The position numbers and the translations under genes are program-made. This document shows, piece by piece, positions 44,534-53,230 of a stretch of DNA of 64,000 nt (the stretch's first letter is position 1; the number at the start of each line of letters is the position of its first letter). The notes under the pieces were generated by a model. That model did not search any database and was not told where the DNA came from. It saw only the letters and a list, made by a program, of their open reading frames with translations. The DNA is taken from the NCBI GenBank assembly GCA_029256105.1, contig JAQSYO010000009.1, forward strand, positions 1-64,000, given 5' to 3'. Source of the stretch: Herbinix sp. (lineage in GTDB: Bacteria > Bacillota > Clostridia > Lachnospirales > Lachnospiraceae).

Positions 44534-46563
44534 AAAAACGAATAAAAGCAGCCTTAATTCTGCTGATCGCTTTTGTTATTTCAAGTATTCCGACGCTTTC
44601 CGCATCAGCGTCACAAGCAACAAGTTATACCTATACATTTGATGAAATGGGCTATTGGACACGTACACAGGATGCCTATTTGCCGGATAAGACAATCACG
44701 TACTTAGGTCTTATGCAACCGGATGATCTTTATATTGACAAAGATAACATGCTTTACATAGCGGATTCAGGGAATAGAAGAATTGTGAAATATTCCATTA
44801 ATTCCGGCACGGTAATGGGGACGCTGGAATATGAGGGCTTCTTAAATCCGAAGGGCATTTTTGTGACAAAGAAAGGCGATATCTATGTTGCTGATCCGAG
44901 TGCAAAGATGATATTTCAATTTGATAAAGAGTTTAATTTTATCATAGCCTATAGCAAACCTACGGCTCCTTCCTTTGAAGACACAGCGTTCGAACCAACC
45001 CGTGTTGCTATAGACAACAGCAGCAACATGTATATCGTAGGAGAAGGTGTTTATAACGGAATTATCCAGTTGGCAAGCGCCGGTGATTTTTTGGGATACT
45101 TTACGGTGAATAAGACGAGATTATCCCTAATTCAGGCAATACAAAATGCAATCTTTACCAGAGCGCAATTAGACAATCTGGTTGCTCGTGTTCCTACTAC
45201 CTTTTCTAATGTTTTTATAGATGATGACAATATTGTCTATTCCACTACCATGGGTACGAATATAGACGGTCTAAAAAAGCATAACACCGGCGGAGGAAAT
45301 GTATTTAAGGAACAGGACTGGGTATCTTCAGAGATGACAGATGTCTGGGTAGACGACCAAGGTATTATGTATACCAGTGAAAATAGTGGATACATCAATA
45401 TTTATTCCAATGCAGGCAAGTTAATATTTAATTTCGGTGCTTATGTATTTGATATGGACGTTAGTGGCTATTTCTCAAGATTACCAGCCATAGCGGTGGA
45501 TCAAAACGGTAATATATGGACGGCGGACGGGGATAAGGGGTATCTTCAATCCTTTAAACCGACGGAATATGCCTTAATGATATACAAAGCAATGGGATTA
45601 TATGAAAAAGGATTATATGAGGAATCCTTAGAAAGTTGGACGGAAGTATTAAGACTGAATCAGATGTCTGTGCTTGCCCACAATGGCGTTGGAAAGGCTT
45701 ATCTTCATGCTGAGCGGTATGAAGAAGCAATGGAGCATTTTAAAGTGTCGGGAGATAGGAAATTTTATTCGGAAGCTTACTGGGAAGTAAGAAATACTTG
45801 GATACAAAATAATTTAAAGTATATTGCCTTCCTCCTAATTTTTTTATGGCTTGCTTCTGTACTTATTAAGAGGTTTGATAAAAAAAGAAGGGTAAGAAAT
45901 GCGAAAAAAGCCTTTTTTGATAAAATGTTTACTGTACCGGTACTTAAGGAGGTATTGTATGCATTTAAAATTTCACGACATCCAATGGATCGTTATTATG
46001 ACATTCGGATGAAGAGAAAAGGTTCTGTTACCGGAGCAACGATATTATATTTACTGTTTTTCATCGCCTTTATGGCATTCCAAACAAGTAAGGGCTTTAT
46101 TTATCAGTATCTTGCAGTAGAGGATATGGATATTAATGCAATTGTAATCGGATTTTTCGTTATCATCATTTTGTTTGTAGTTAGTAATTATCTTGTTACC
46201 TCGATTAAAGACGGTGATGGAAGCTTTGCACAGGTTTATATGATACCAGCTTACGGATGCATTCCCTACCTGGTTGCGATGATATCGGCAACAATCCTAT
46301 CCTATTTCATGACCTTGAATGAATCATTTCTATTAAGTGTTATGCTTGCCATTGGAATGGTTTGGTCCTTAGTATCCATTTTCCTGGGATTTCTAACGGT
46401 TCATGACTATACCGCGAAAGAAACGGTGGTAAGCCTAATAATAACTTTTGTGTTTATGATTATAGCAGCGATTATCGCATTAATTATTATCATAATGTGG
46501 GATCAATTATGGCAATTTATAAAATCATTAATAAAGGAGATGACGCGAAATGTACTTGGATAA
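44530..46563 (+). CDS. NHL beta-propeller / TPR / Yip1-like membrane protein
   Basis: About 677 residues. A signal sequence (AALILLIAFVISSIPTLSAS) is followed by NHL-type repeats to about residue 350 (LMQPDDLYIDKDNMLYIADS, FLNPKGIFVTKKGDIYVADP, PAIAVDQNGNIWTADGDKGY). A TPR pair follows (YEKGLYEESLESWTEVLRLN, YLHAERYEEAMEHFKVSGD), then a transmembrane helix near 435, and a C-terminal Yip1-like block of about five helices. The propeller and TPR would face outward. Similar proteins occur in Firmicute sugar-transport loci; the function is unproven. ATG 44530 follows GGAGAC; an upstream GTG at 44482 is less likely. Confidence 0.83.
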   Translation: MKKRIKAALILLIAFVISSIPTLSASASQATSYTYTFDEMGYWTRTQDAYLPDKTITYLGLMQPDDLYIDKDNMLYIADSGNRRIVKYSINSGTVMGTLEYEGFLNPKGIFVTKKGDIYVADPSAKMIFQFDKEFNFIIAYSKPTAPSFEDTAFEPTRVAIDNSSNMYIVGEGVYNGIIQLASAGDFLGYFTVNKTRLSLIQAIQNAIFTRAQLDNLVARVPTTFSNVFIDDDNIVYSTTMGTNIDGLKKHNTGGGNVFKEQDWVSSEMTDVWVDDQGIMYTSENSGYINIYSNAGKLIFNFGAYVFDMDVSGYFSRLPAIAVDQNGNIWTADGDKGYLQSFKPTEYALMIYKAMGLYEKGLYEESLESWTEVLRLNQMSVLAHNGVGKAYLHAERYEEAMEHFKVSGDRKFYSEAYWEVRNTWIQNNLKYIAFLLIFLWLASVLIKRFDKKRRVRNAKKAFFDKMFTVPVLKEVLYAFKISRHPMDRYYDIRMKRKGSVTGATILYLLFFIAFMAFQTSKGFIYQYLAVEDMDINAIVIGFFVIIILFVVSNYLVTSIKDGDGSFAQVYMIPAYGCIPYLVAMISATILSYFMTLNESFLLSVMLAIGMVWSLVSIFLGFLTVHDYTAKETVVSLIITFVFMIIAAIIALIIIIMWDQLWQFIKSLIKEMTRNVLG

Positions 46564-48964
46564 AAAGAAAAAGCACATTCTACTGTTATTAGTTATCGTA
46601 GTTGCGGGAATTGTCTCCTTTGGTTATGTACAGGCAGCATTTTTAAATACCAATCGTGATACAAAGCTGCCACCGGATAAGGTGACTTATGATATTGTGA
46701 AGGTGGATGAGTTCGAATTACTCTATGAAACCAATACACTAGCCTATTATTTCCGTGAGGACCGAGATGTATTTGCAATTAAAGATAAAAGAACCGGTTA
46801 TACTTGGAAGTCAGGTATCGATGTCCCCTTCGGTGCTGATATCAATGATCAGATATTAGAAGCAGAGACGAAGGAAGAAGCAGAGAAGTTAGCAATTCCG
46901 CAAGAAGAGGGTATGAACACCACCTACACAGGGATATCCAATTCCATTCTTACGGCAGAATATTATGAAGAGGAAACCATCAAAAATATCTCTTCGGCTT
47001 CAAAGGATTTGGTAGAATCTCAACTTGTTACTCTAAATGATAATCCGGCAACCAGACGCTTGGATGTGGATTTTCAGAATATTGAGTTAGAAGTAAAGGT
47101 TTATATCACCTTTGAAGAGGATTCGATTTCATATGAAATTAAGAACGAAGATGTTACAGGAAAGGGAAGAAGTAGCTTAGTAGCACTCGATATCACCCCG
47201 TTTCTTGGCGCTAGTGGTGGTAAGACGAAGTATTATAATCCCGAAACCGAAATGTATGATATTATCAAAGACAAATATATGATCCCGGGATATATCTTTG
47301 TTCCGGATGGCAGTGGAAGCTTAATCCGTTTCCAGGATAATAGTGCAGCCTTCTCCATGTATTACGGGGATGTGTATGGAGCGGATCCGGCTCAAAATCC
47401 TTATTTTGACACGATATTAACGGATGCAATTCCCTTAAAGGATCCGGTTATGCCGGTATTCGGCATTGCCCATGGAGATGGTCAGGCAGCCTTTGTAGCA
47501 TATGCAGATAGTGGTTCTGAGTATATGCAGATCGTTGTAAGACCGGAAGAAAATCTGACAGCTTACAATTATGCTTATCCTAGATTTGTTTATAATGTGA
47601 ATTACTATCAGGTGTATAACAAAAAAGGCGATGGATATTTCTCTTTAATGGATGAACCGAATAAGATGGACGTTCGTATGACTTATACCTTTCTAGCCGG
47701 AGATGGTTCAGATGGAACACCTGCAGCAGATTATACCGGAATGGCTACGACCTACCGCAACCACCTACTTGAGTTGGGTGTGCTGACGGAGAAAGCTACA
47801 GAAAGTAGTTCAGATATTCCATTACGACTGGATTTTATTATGTCAGATTCAAAAAAAGGTATTGTTGGTACGGAAGAAGTTGTAGTAACTGCAGTTGATG
47901 ATGTCCGTTCAATATTGGATACACTTTCTACCAAGGGCGGTATTACCAATATAAATTCAGGATTGTATGGTTGGCAGCAGGGTGGAGAGACGATGGCAAA
48001 GCCGAGCTCTGCGAATTATTATCGTAAGATAGGTAGCAGCAAAGAATTTAAAGAATTAATAACCGATTTTGCAAAGAATAAAATTGATATCTCCTATGCA
48101 AGGGATTATACGACAATTAATAAAGAAATGATAAACTATCAAGGGAATGCGGCAAGACATGTTAATTCTTGGTATTTGAGCCTGAACAAGATGTACATCT
48201 TACCCTTTAATGTTCCTGTGTATGAGTTTGGCTATGCTACACCCAAGAGAAGTGCAGAGTGGTTTGAGAAGCAATATAAGAGAGTTTCCCCCTACTCTGA
48301 TTCTATTACAGTCGCTGGAATGTCAAATATGTTAGTAAGCAATTATAATAGTGATGGGATTGAAACCACAATAACCGATGCTATCGCATTGTATCAAAAG
48401 ACCTTTGGAGAAGCGCATAACCAAGTGAAGTTAAATTTTGAAAGTCCGAATATGTACCTTTGGCAGTATACGGACCGATATTTACAAAGCCCGGTAGGAA
48501 CCTCCCAGTATGTATTTGAAACGGATGCAGTTCCATTCTTACAGATGGTTTTAAATGGTACCATGGAGGTATATGCACCTTACTCCAATTTCTCTTTCTA
48601 TACGCAAGCTGATATATTAAGAATGATGGATTATAATTTATCACCCTCCTTTATCGTATCGAAGGAGCCTTCCCATTTCTTGTCCTCGACACCTTCGGCA
48701 GATTTGTATTCTACGGAATTTGATCAGTATGAAGGATTAATACAAGATGTTTATTCACAGGTAAATGGAGTGCTAAGCCAAGTAATCGGTTATTCTTGGA
48801 CGGGAAGAACCGTCTTGGATAACGGAATTATACAAAATACATATCAAAAGGCAGAGGACACAAAGTATATCATAATTAATTATACCGATACTGCTTTTAC
48901 TTATGAACAATCCACAGTTGCACCTCTTAGTGCATCCGTAATTACGAAAGAGGGGGTGCAATGA
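46550..48964 (+). CDS. DUF5696-type protein of carbohydrate transport loci
   Basis: An 804-residue exported or anchored protein with an N-terminal hydrophobic helix (about 9-28). Residues 60-330 are beta-rich (DVFAIKDKRTGYTWKSGIDV, GYIFVPDGSGSLIRFQDNSA), and 390-720 look like an alpha/beta barrel (PLRLDFIMSDSK, VRSILDTLSTKGGITNINSG, DISYARDYTTINKEM). The layout suggests an inactive or uncharacterised glycosidase-like fold. The family assignment is from memory of proteins next to ABC permeases and Yip1 proteins in Paenibacillus and Lachnospiraceae. It overlaps the upstream gene by 14 bases, implying coupled expression. Confidence 0.75.
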   Translation: MYLDKKKKHILLLLVIVVAGIVSFGYVQAAFLNTNRDTKLPPDKVTYDIVKVDEFELLYETNTLAYYFREDRDVFAIKDKRTGYTWKSGIDVPFGADINDQILEAETKEEAEKLAIPQEEGMNTTYTGISNSILTAEYYEEETIKNISSASKDLVESQLVTLNDNPATRRLDVDFQNIELEVKVYITFEEDSISYEIKNEDVTGKGRSSLVALDITPFLGASGGKTKYYNPETEMYDIIKDKYMIPGYIFVPDGSGSLIRFQDNSAAFSMYYGDVYGADPAQNPYFDTILTDAIPLKDPVMPVFGIAHGDGQAAFVAYADSGSEYMQIVVRPEENLTAYNYAYPRFVYNVNYYQVYNKKGDGYFSLMDEPNKMDVRMTYTFLAGDGSDGTPAADYTGMATTYRNHLLELGVLTEKATESSSDIPLRLDFIMSDSKKGIVGTEEVVVTAVDDVRSILDTLSTKGGITNINSGLYGWQQGGETMAKPSSANYYRKIGSSKEFKELITDFAKNKIDISYARDYTTINKEMINYQGNAARHVNSWYLSLNKMYILPFNVPVYEFGYATPKRSAEWFEKQYKRVSPYSDSITVAGMSNMLVSNYNSDGIETTITDAIALYQKTFGEAHNQVKLNFESPNMYLWQYTDRYLQSPVGTSQYVFETDAVPFLQMVLNGTMEVYAPYSNFSFYTQADILRMMDYNLSPSFIVSKEPSHFLSSTPSADLYSTEFDQYEGLIQDVYSQVNGVLSQVIGYSWTGRTVLDNGIIQNTYQKAEDTKYIIINYTDTAFTYEQSTVAPLSASVITKEGVQ

Positions 48965-48965
48965 T

Positions 48966-49856
48966 TTGAAAAAGAAGAAAATTACATCCTATCAGCAGAG
49001 ACAAAATCGCCAAGGCTATTCTTTCATGTTACCTTGGATCATTGGTTTTACTATTTTTACTGCGCTTCCTTTTTTAGCTACTATTTATTTAAGCTTTACG
49101 GAAGTAAGGCAGACGGTTATGGGATTTCAAATCTCTTGGATCGGCCTCGACAACTACATTATGACCTTTTTTGCTAATGTAGAGTTTGTACCTGCGATGT
49201 TATCCTTTTTGGGCATGATAATTCCTTATACCTTTGTTATTGTCATTCTAGCCTTTATACTGGCTTATTTATTAAATCATATTACATTTTTAAGAGGATT
49301 GCTACGTACCATCTACTTTTTACCGGTAATTATCATGTCTGGTCCGGTTATGTTTCAGTTAATCGATTCAAGCTCTCGTGGTAGTGAAGAAGAAGCAGCC
49401 AGACGATTCACAGATATCTTTATCGTACAGATAATAGCGACCTATTCCCCACAATTAGCAGAGATATTACTAGGGATATTTGATCAACTTTCTATTATAC
49501 TTTGGTTTACCGGTATTCCGATTATTCTTTTTATTAACGGATTACAAAAAATTAATCCTAGTTTGTTTGAAGCTGCTCAGATTGACTCTGCAAATGCGTG
49601 GCAAATTTTGTGGAAGATAACAATACCGATTATAAAACCGATTATGTTGGTGGTTACGATATTTACGATTGCGAATCTCGGAACCTTTTCTATCAATCCG
49701 GTGTATGACCTTATTCGGACGGCAACCGAAAATACCAGCGGTGGGTTGGGTATTGCTTCTACCTATGCATGGATTTATAGTTTGGTCGTATTGTTGATTA
49801 TCGGAGCTGCATTCTTGCTCTTTGGTAATAAAGAAAAGAGAAGGAGGCGCTATTAG
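48966..49856 (+). CDS. ABC sugar transporter permease (MalF-like), second pair
   Basis: A 296-residue six-helix permease with start TTG 48966 after GGGGGTG. Helix 1 is YSFMLPWIIGFTIFTALPFL. The EAA loop reads PSLFEAAQIDSANAWQILWK, a looser form than in the first pair. It has an extra loop rich in charged residues (SSSRGSEEEAARRFTDIF) between helices 3 and 4. It follows the DUF5696 gene by one base and is two bases before the next permease. Confidence 0.9.
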   Translation: MKKKKITSYQQRQNRQGYSFMLPWIIGFTIFTALPFLATIYLSFTEVRQTVMGFQISWIGLDNYIMTFFANVEFVPAMLSFLGMIIPYTFVIVILAFILAYLLNHITFLRGLLRTIYFLPVIIMSGPVMFQLIDSSSRGSEEEAARRFTDIFIVQIIATYSPQLAEILLGIFDQLSIILWFTGIPIILFINGLQKINPSLFEAAQIDSANAWQILWKITIPIIKPIMLVVTIFTIANLGTFSINPVYDLIRTATENTSGGLGIASTYAWIYSLVVLLIIGAAFLLFGNKEKRRRRY

Positions 49857-49858
49857 GA

Positions 49859-50791
49859 ATGAAGAGGAATAAGCTCATAAACATATTAAAAGCACATAAA
49901 TTTCAAACGGTTTTAAAACTCTGTATTTATTTTGTTTTAATTTGTATTAGTTTTATTTATTTGGAACCTATATTTCGCATGATTTCCATGGCGTTTATGT
50001 CCGGTAAGGATGTCATTGACCCTTCGGTAGAATGGCTTCCGAAAAGTCCATCCTTCCATAACGTAACAGTGGCGGGAACGGTACTTGATTTAAAGAAGAC
50101 CTTAGTGAATTCTATTTGGTTTTCTGCATTGCTTGCTTGTGGCCAGACTATTGTTTCTGCCTTAACCGGGTTTGCATTATCGAGATATAATTTTCGATTT
50201 AAAAAGCTTTGGTTGATCATGATTATTTTGGCTTTCATCATTCCGGTTCCGCTATTAATGATTCCGAGATTGATGGTATTTATATCAGCGCAGAATATGC
50301 TGGGATTTAACCTTATCGGTACACCGATACCACAGATTTTAATGGCACTACTAGGTCAAGGTGTTAATTCCACAATATTGGTACTTATATTTTATAACTT
50401 CTTCAATTTAATTCCGTATTCTTTGGATGAAGCTGCCATGATTGACGGTGCAAGTCCGAGACAGGTATTTATTCAAATTGCGATGAAGATTTCTGCTTCA
50501 ACAGTTTTGGTCGTATTCCTATTCTCGTTTGTATGGAATTGGAATGAAACTTATGTTACCGGAACGTTGGTTAGAAATAGTATCGAGCTGTTACCTGCGA
50601 AGTTGAACATGTTTGATAGCGCGTTTCAATCCTATGCTGCAGCGGGGAGAGGTTCTGCAGTATTTCGGATTAACGAAGCTTATAAGATGTCGGCAACCTT
50701 AATATCAATCATGCCATTGCTTATATTATATGGATTTGTTCAACGTCAATTTATCCAAGGCATTGAGAATACTGGTATTACTGGAGAATAG
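49859..50791 (+). CDS. ABC sugar transporter permease (MalG-like), second pair
   Basis: A 310-residue six-helix permease. LKLCIYFVLICISFIYLEPI is helix 1, FKKLWLIMIILAFIIPVPLL helix 3. The EAA loop is PYSLDEAAMIDGASPRQVFI. GGAGG lies inside the preceding gene. It completes a second importer pore, making two permease dimers for two binding proteins in one operon. A long inverted repeat follows. Confidence 0.92.
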   Translation: MKRNKLINILKAHKFQTVLKLCIYFVLICISFIYLEPIFRMISMAFMSGKDVIDPSVEWLPKSPSFHNVTVAGTVLDLKKTLVNSIWFSALLACGQTIVSALTGFALSRYNFRFKKLWLIMIILAFIIPVPLLMIPRLMVFISAQNMLGFNLIGTPIPQILMALLGQGVNSTILVLIFYNFFNLIPYSLDEAAMIDGASPRQVFIQIAMKISASTVLVVFLFSFVWNWNETYVTGTLVRNSIELLPAKLNMFDSAFQSYAAAGRGSAVFRINEAYKMSATLISIMPLLILYGFVQRQFIQGIENTGITGE

Positions 50792-50811
50792 AAATAATTT
50801 TATTATGTAAG

Positions 50812-50964
50812 AAGTAAAATAAAAAATTGTTGGTATATGAATATCGCTGTATATATATTCACTTGTATTTCTTCCTCAAATAAGAATAAAATTATAAATT
50901 ATAGTTTACCAAGTGGATATATATACAGCGGTATTCATAACCTCAACGATTTCTTTATTTCTAC
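50812..50964. repeat. Long imperfect inverted repeat between transporter operon and laminarinase
   Basis: Arms of about 54 bases (50812-50865 and 50910-50964) match with a few mismatches and one or two bulges. The best-matched part runs from ATGAATA through CGCTGTATATATA to CACTTG. The 44-base centre is AT-rich. It could be a strong transcription terminator or processing site, or a small palindromic mobile element. Confidence 0.75.
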
Positions 50965-51000
50965 GTAGGATACCGGTGGTTTTATGTAATGGAGGTAACA

Positions 51001-51960
51001 ATGGGGAGTATTAAACGTTATAAATGTTTCATGATTACAGCTGTCGCTATCCTGCCATGCATTTTATTTTCTGCATGTCAGGATAACAACGACGGTTATC
51101 GTACGGGGAAAAAGGTATCCGATGCTTATGTAAATCCGGATGCAGTAGCAACGGTAGCAGAGGAGGACATTAAGGCAGTGGGATATGTCTATGATTATGA
51201 GAAATTAAACTATGATTTAGTCTGGTCAGATGAATTCGATTACGAAGGACTACCGGACGATACAAAATGGAATTATGATATTGGAGGTAGTGGTTGGGGT
51301 AATCATGAATTACAATATTATACGGATGATAAAAACGCCTATGTAAAAGAGGGTAATCTGGTAATTGAAGCTAGAAAAGAAGAATATCAGGGAATGGATT
51401 ATACCTCTGCCAGATTAGTTACAAGAGATAAGGGAGATTGGCTTTATGGCAAGATTGAAGTAAGGGCAAAGCTGCCGGATGGACTTGGAACTTGGCCTGC
51501 AATATGGATGCTCTCTACGGATTGGAAATATGGTTCCTGGCCAGCATCAGGAGAAATTGACATCATGGAACACGTGGGATATAATCAAGATACGATACAT
51601 GCTTCCATTCATACCCAGTCCTATTATCATAGAATCAATACACAAAAAACAGCCACGAAGGTAATACCGGGTGTTAGTGAGGAGTTTCATGTTTATTCGA
51701 TTGAATGGCTGCCGGATAAGATTATTGCCTATATCGATGAGGAACAATATTTTTCCTTCACACCCAGTGAGTTTAAGAAACAACCGACTTATAAAGAATG
51801 GCCGTTTGACAAAAGAATGCATCTCTTATTGAACTTAGCAGTTGGCGGAGATTGGGGTGGAGCACAAGGTGTGGACGATAGTATTTATCCGAAACAGATG
51901 CTGGTGGACTATGTAAGGGTATATCAGAGCAAGGAAATAAATGAGTTTACCCAAAAGTAA
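51001..51960 (+). CDS. GH16 endo-beta-1,3-glucanase (laminarinase), lipoprotein
   Basis: A 319-residue lipoprotein (lipobox LFSAC) acting outside the cell on beta-1,3-glucan such as laminarin or fungal wall glucan. The GH16 jelly roll begins YDLVWSDEFDYEGLPDDTKW. The GSGWGNHELQYYTDD segment is typical of laminarinases. The catalytic motif SGEIDIMEHVG has Glu185 as nucleophile, Asp187 and Glu190 as acid/base. NLAVGGDWGGAQGVDDSIYP closes the domain. ATG 51001 is chosen because GGAGG precedes it; ATG 50989 overlaps that site. Its stop lies in a 12-bp tandem repeat. Confidence 0.94.
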   Translation: MGSIKRYKCFMITAVAILPCILFSACQDNNDGYRTGKKVSDAYVNPDAVATVAEEDIKAVGYVYDYEKLNYDLVWSDEFDYEGLPDDTKWNYDIGGSGWGNHELQYYTDDKNAYVKEGNLVIEARKEEYQGMDYTSARLVTRDKGDWLYGKIEVRAKLPDGLGTWPAIWMLSTDWKYGSWPASGEIDIMEHVGYNQDTIHASIHTQSYYHRINTQKTATKVIPGVSEEFHVYSIEWLPDKIIAYIDEEQYFSFTPSEFKKQPTYKEWPFDKRMHLLLNLAVGGDWGGAQGVDDSIYPKQMLVDYVRVYQSKEINEFTQK

Positions 51961-51988
51961 ATCGAAAAGTAAATCGAAAAGTAAACCC
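51953..51988. repeat. 12-bp tandem repeat starting across the GH16 stop codon
   Basis: Three units AAAAGTAAATCG (51953, 51965, 51977, the last ending CCC). The first contains the Lys codon and TAA stop of the laminarinase gene. Confidence 0.85.
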
Positions 51989-52043
51989 AGAAGAAAACCA
52001 ATCCAATGAAGCAAAGATACAGAATAAGTTAGGAGATAAGCGT

Positions 52044-53042
52044 ATGGTAACAATCAAAGATGTGGCAAAAGAAGCTGGAGTTGCAATATCCACAGTATCC
52101 AATGTACTCAATCAAGTGGATGTTGTTAGTGAAGAGAAGAAGCAGAAGATCCTCGCTGCAGTAGAAAAGTTGAAATATGTACCTAATATGAATGCGAAAT
52201 TTCTAAAATCCAATAAGAGGAATACGATCGGCTTATTTTTGACCAGTATCCAAGGTGATTATTACCGTATGCTGATGCAAGCTGTACATTTGCAATGCAG
52301 GTTGAAGGGTTATTTATTAAATATCTATATCAGCAATGAGAATACCAGTGATGAAATCTACGGTATGATCATTTCCTCCGGCGTAGAGGGTGCAATTGTT
52401 TTGAATGAACGGTTGCATAATGAATATATCAACAGAATTGCGTTAACGAATATGCCAATTGTATTTATTGACCGTGAGTATGTCGGCAATCGCATGTCCA
52501 GCGTTATTATTGACAATATGGAGGGTGCTACCCTGGCAATCGAATATCTGATTAAGCAAGGGCATAGACGTATTGGTTATATCCACGGAATATATAATTA
52601 CGATGATGATGCGAGATATCAAGCTTATTTAAATGTTATGAAAAAGTATAGCCTTCCTTTGGATGAGAGTATCATTTTAAGAGGATATTTTGAAGAAGCA
52701 GTTGCTTATAGCGAGATGCGCGTATTATTACTAAAGGGAATTGAGGTTCCGGATGCATTCTTTTGCGCCAATGACGAAATGGCCTGGGGATGTATTCGTG
52801 CACTTACGGATGCAGGCTACAAGGTTCCGGAGGAGATCTGTGTCATTGGCTTTGATGATATTATGTTATCTTCCTACTATACACCGGCGCTTACAACAAT
52901 TCACAGTCCGGTAACAGAGCTTGGTAATGTCAGTGCAACTGAATTGTTCCGAATCATGGCAGAAGAGGAGTCCGTACAAGGGAAAGTCATAAGGTTGACA
53001 CCTAGCTTGATTGTCAGAGATTCCTGTAAAGTAAGAATATAA
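52044..53042 (+). CDS. LacI-family transcription regulator of the beta-glucan locus
   Basis: A 332-residue regulator with helix-turn-helix VTIKDVAKEAGVAISTVSNV and full hinge LKYVPNMNAKFLKSNKRNTI. The effector domain has GLFLTSIQGDYYRML, VEGAIVLNERL, IDNMEGATLAIEYLIKQGHR, FFCANDEMAWGCIRAL, CVIGFDDIMLSSYYTPALTT. It lies between the laminarinase and phosphorylase genes and is the best candidate to bind the palindromes at 37671 and 37836. Its stop lies in a 13-bp tandem repeat. Confidence 0.92.
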   Translation: MVTIKDVAKEAGVAISTVSNVLNQVDVVSEEKKQKILAAVEKLKYVPNMNAKFLKSNKRNTIGLFLTSIQGDYYRMLMQAVHLQCRLKGYLLNIYISNENTSDEIYGMIISSGVEGAIVLNERLHNEYINRIALTNMPIVFIDREYVGNRMSSVIIDNMEGATLAIEYLIKQGHRRIGYIHGIYNYDDDARYQAYLNVMKKYSLPLDESIILRGYFEEAVAYSEMRVLLLKGIEVPDAFFCANDEMAWGCIRALTDAGYKVPEEICVIGFDDIMLSSYYTPALTTIHSPVTELGNVSATELFRIMAEEESVQGKVIRLTPSLIVRDSCKVRI

Positions 53043-53146
53043 GGATAGAGTATAAGGTCTGAATATTAAGGTAGAATATAAGGTCAGAATATTAGGCTAG
53101 AATGTAAGACTAAAATAATAGGTTAGAATATCAGGATAGAATAAAG
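53034..53146. repeat. 13-bp tandem repeat starting across the LacI stop codon
   Basis: About eight and a half units of the form AGAATATAAGGAT, with some of 12 or 14 bases. The first unit is the coding end Arg-Ile-stop of the regulator gene. Confidence 0.85.
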
Positions 53147-53148
53147 TG

Positions 53149-53186
53149 GGTATTGCATACGTATGTTTTTTGCGATATGCAGTACC
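53149..53186 (+). promoter_or_regulatory. Leader hairpin with recurring GGTATTGCATA element
   Basis: GGTATTGCATA (53149-53159) pairs with TATGCAGTACC (53176-53186), with one G-T pair. The 5' arm repeats the arm sequence of the terminator at 35482. It is 45 bases before the phosphorylase start and could be the end of the LacI transcript or a control hairpin. Confidence 0.5.
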
Positions 53187-53230
53187 TTGCTATATATTAA
53201 AATAAATACATTAACTAAAGGAGAATTTTT

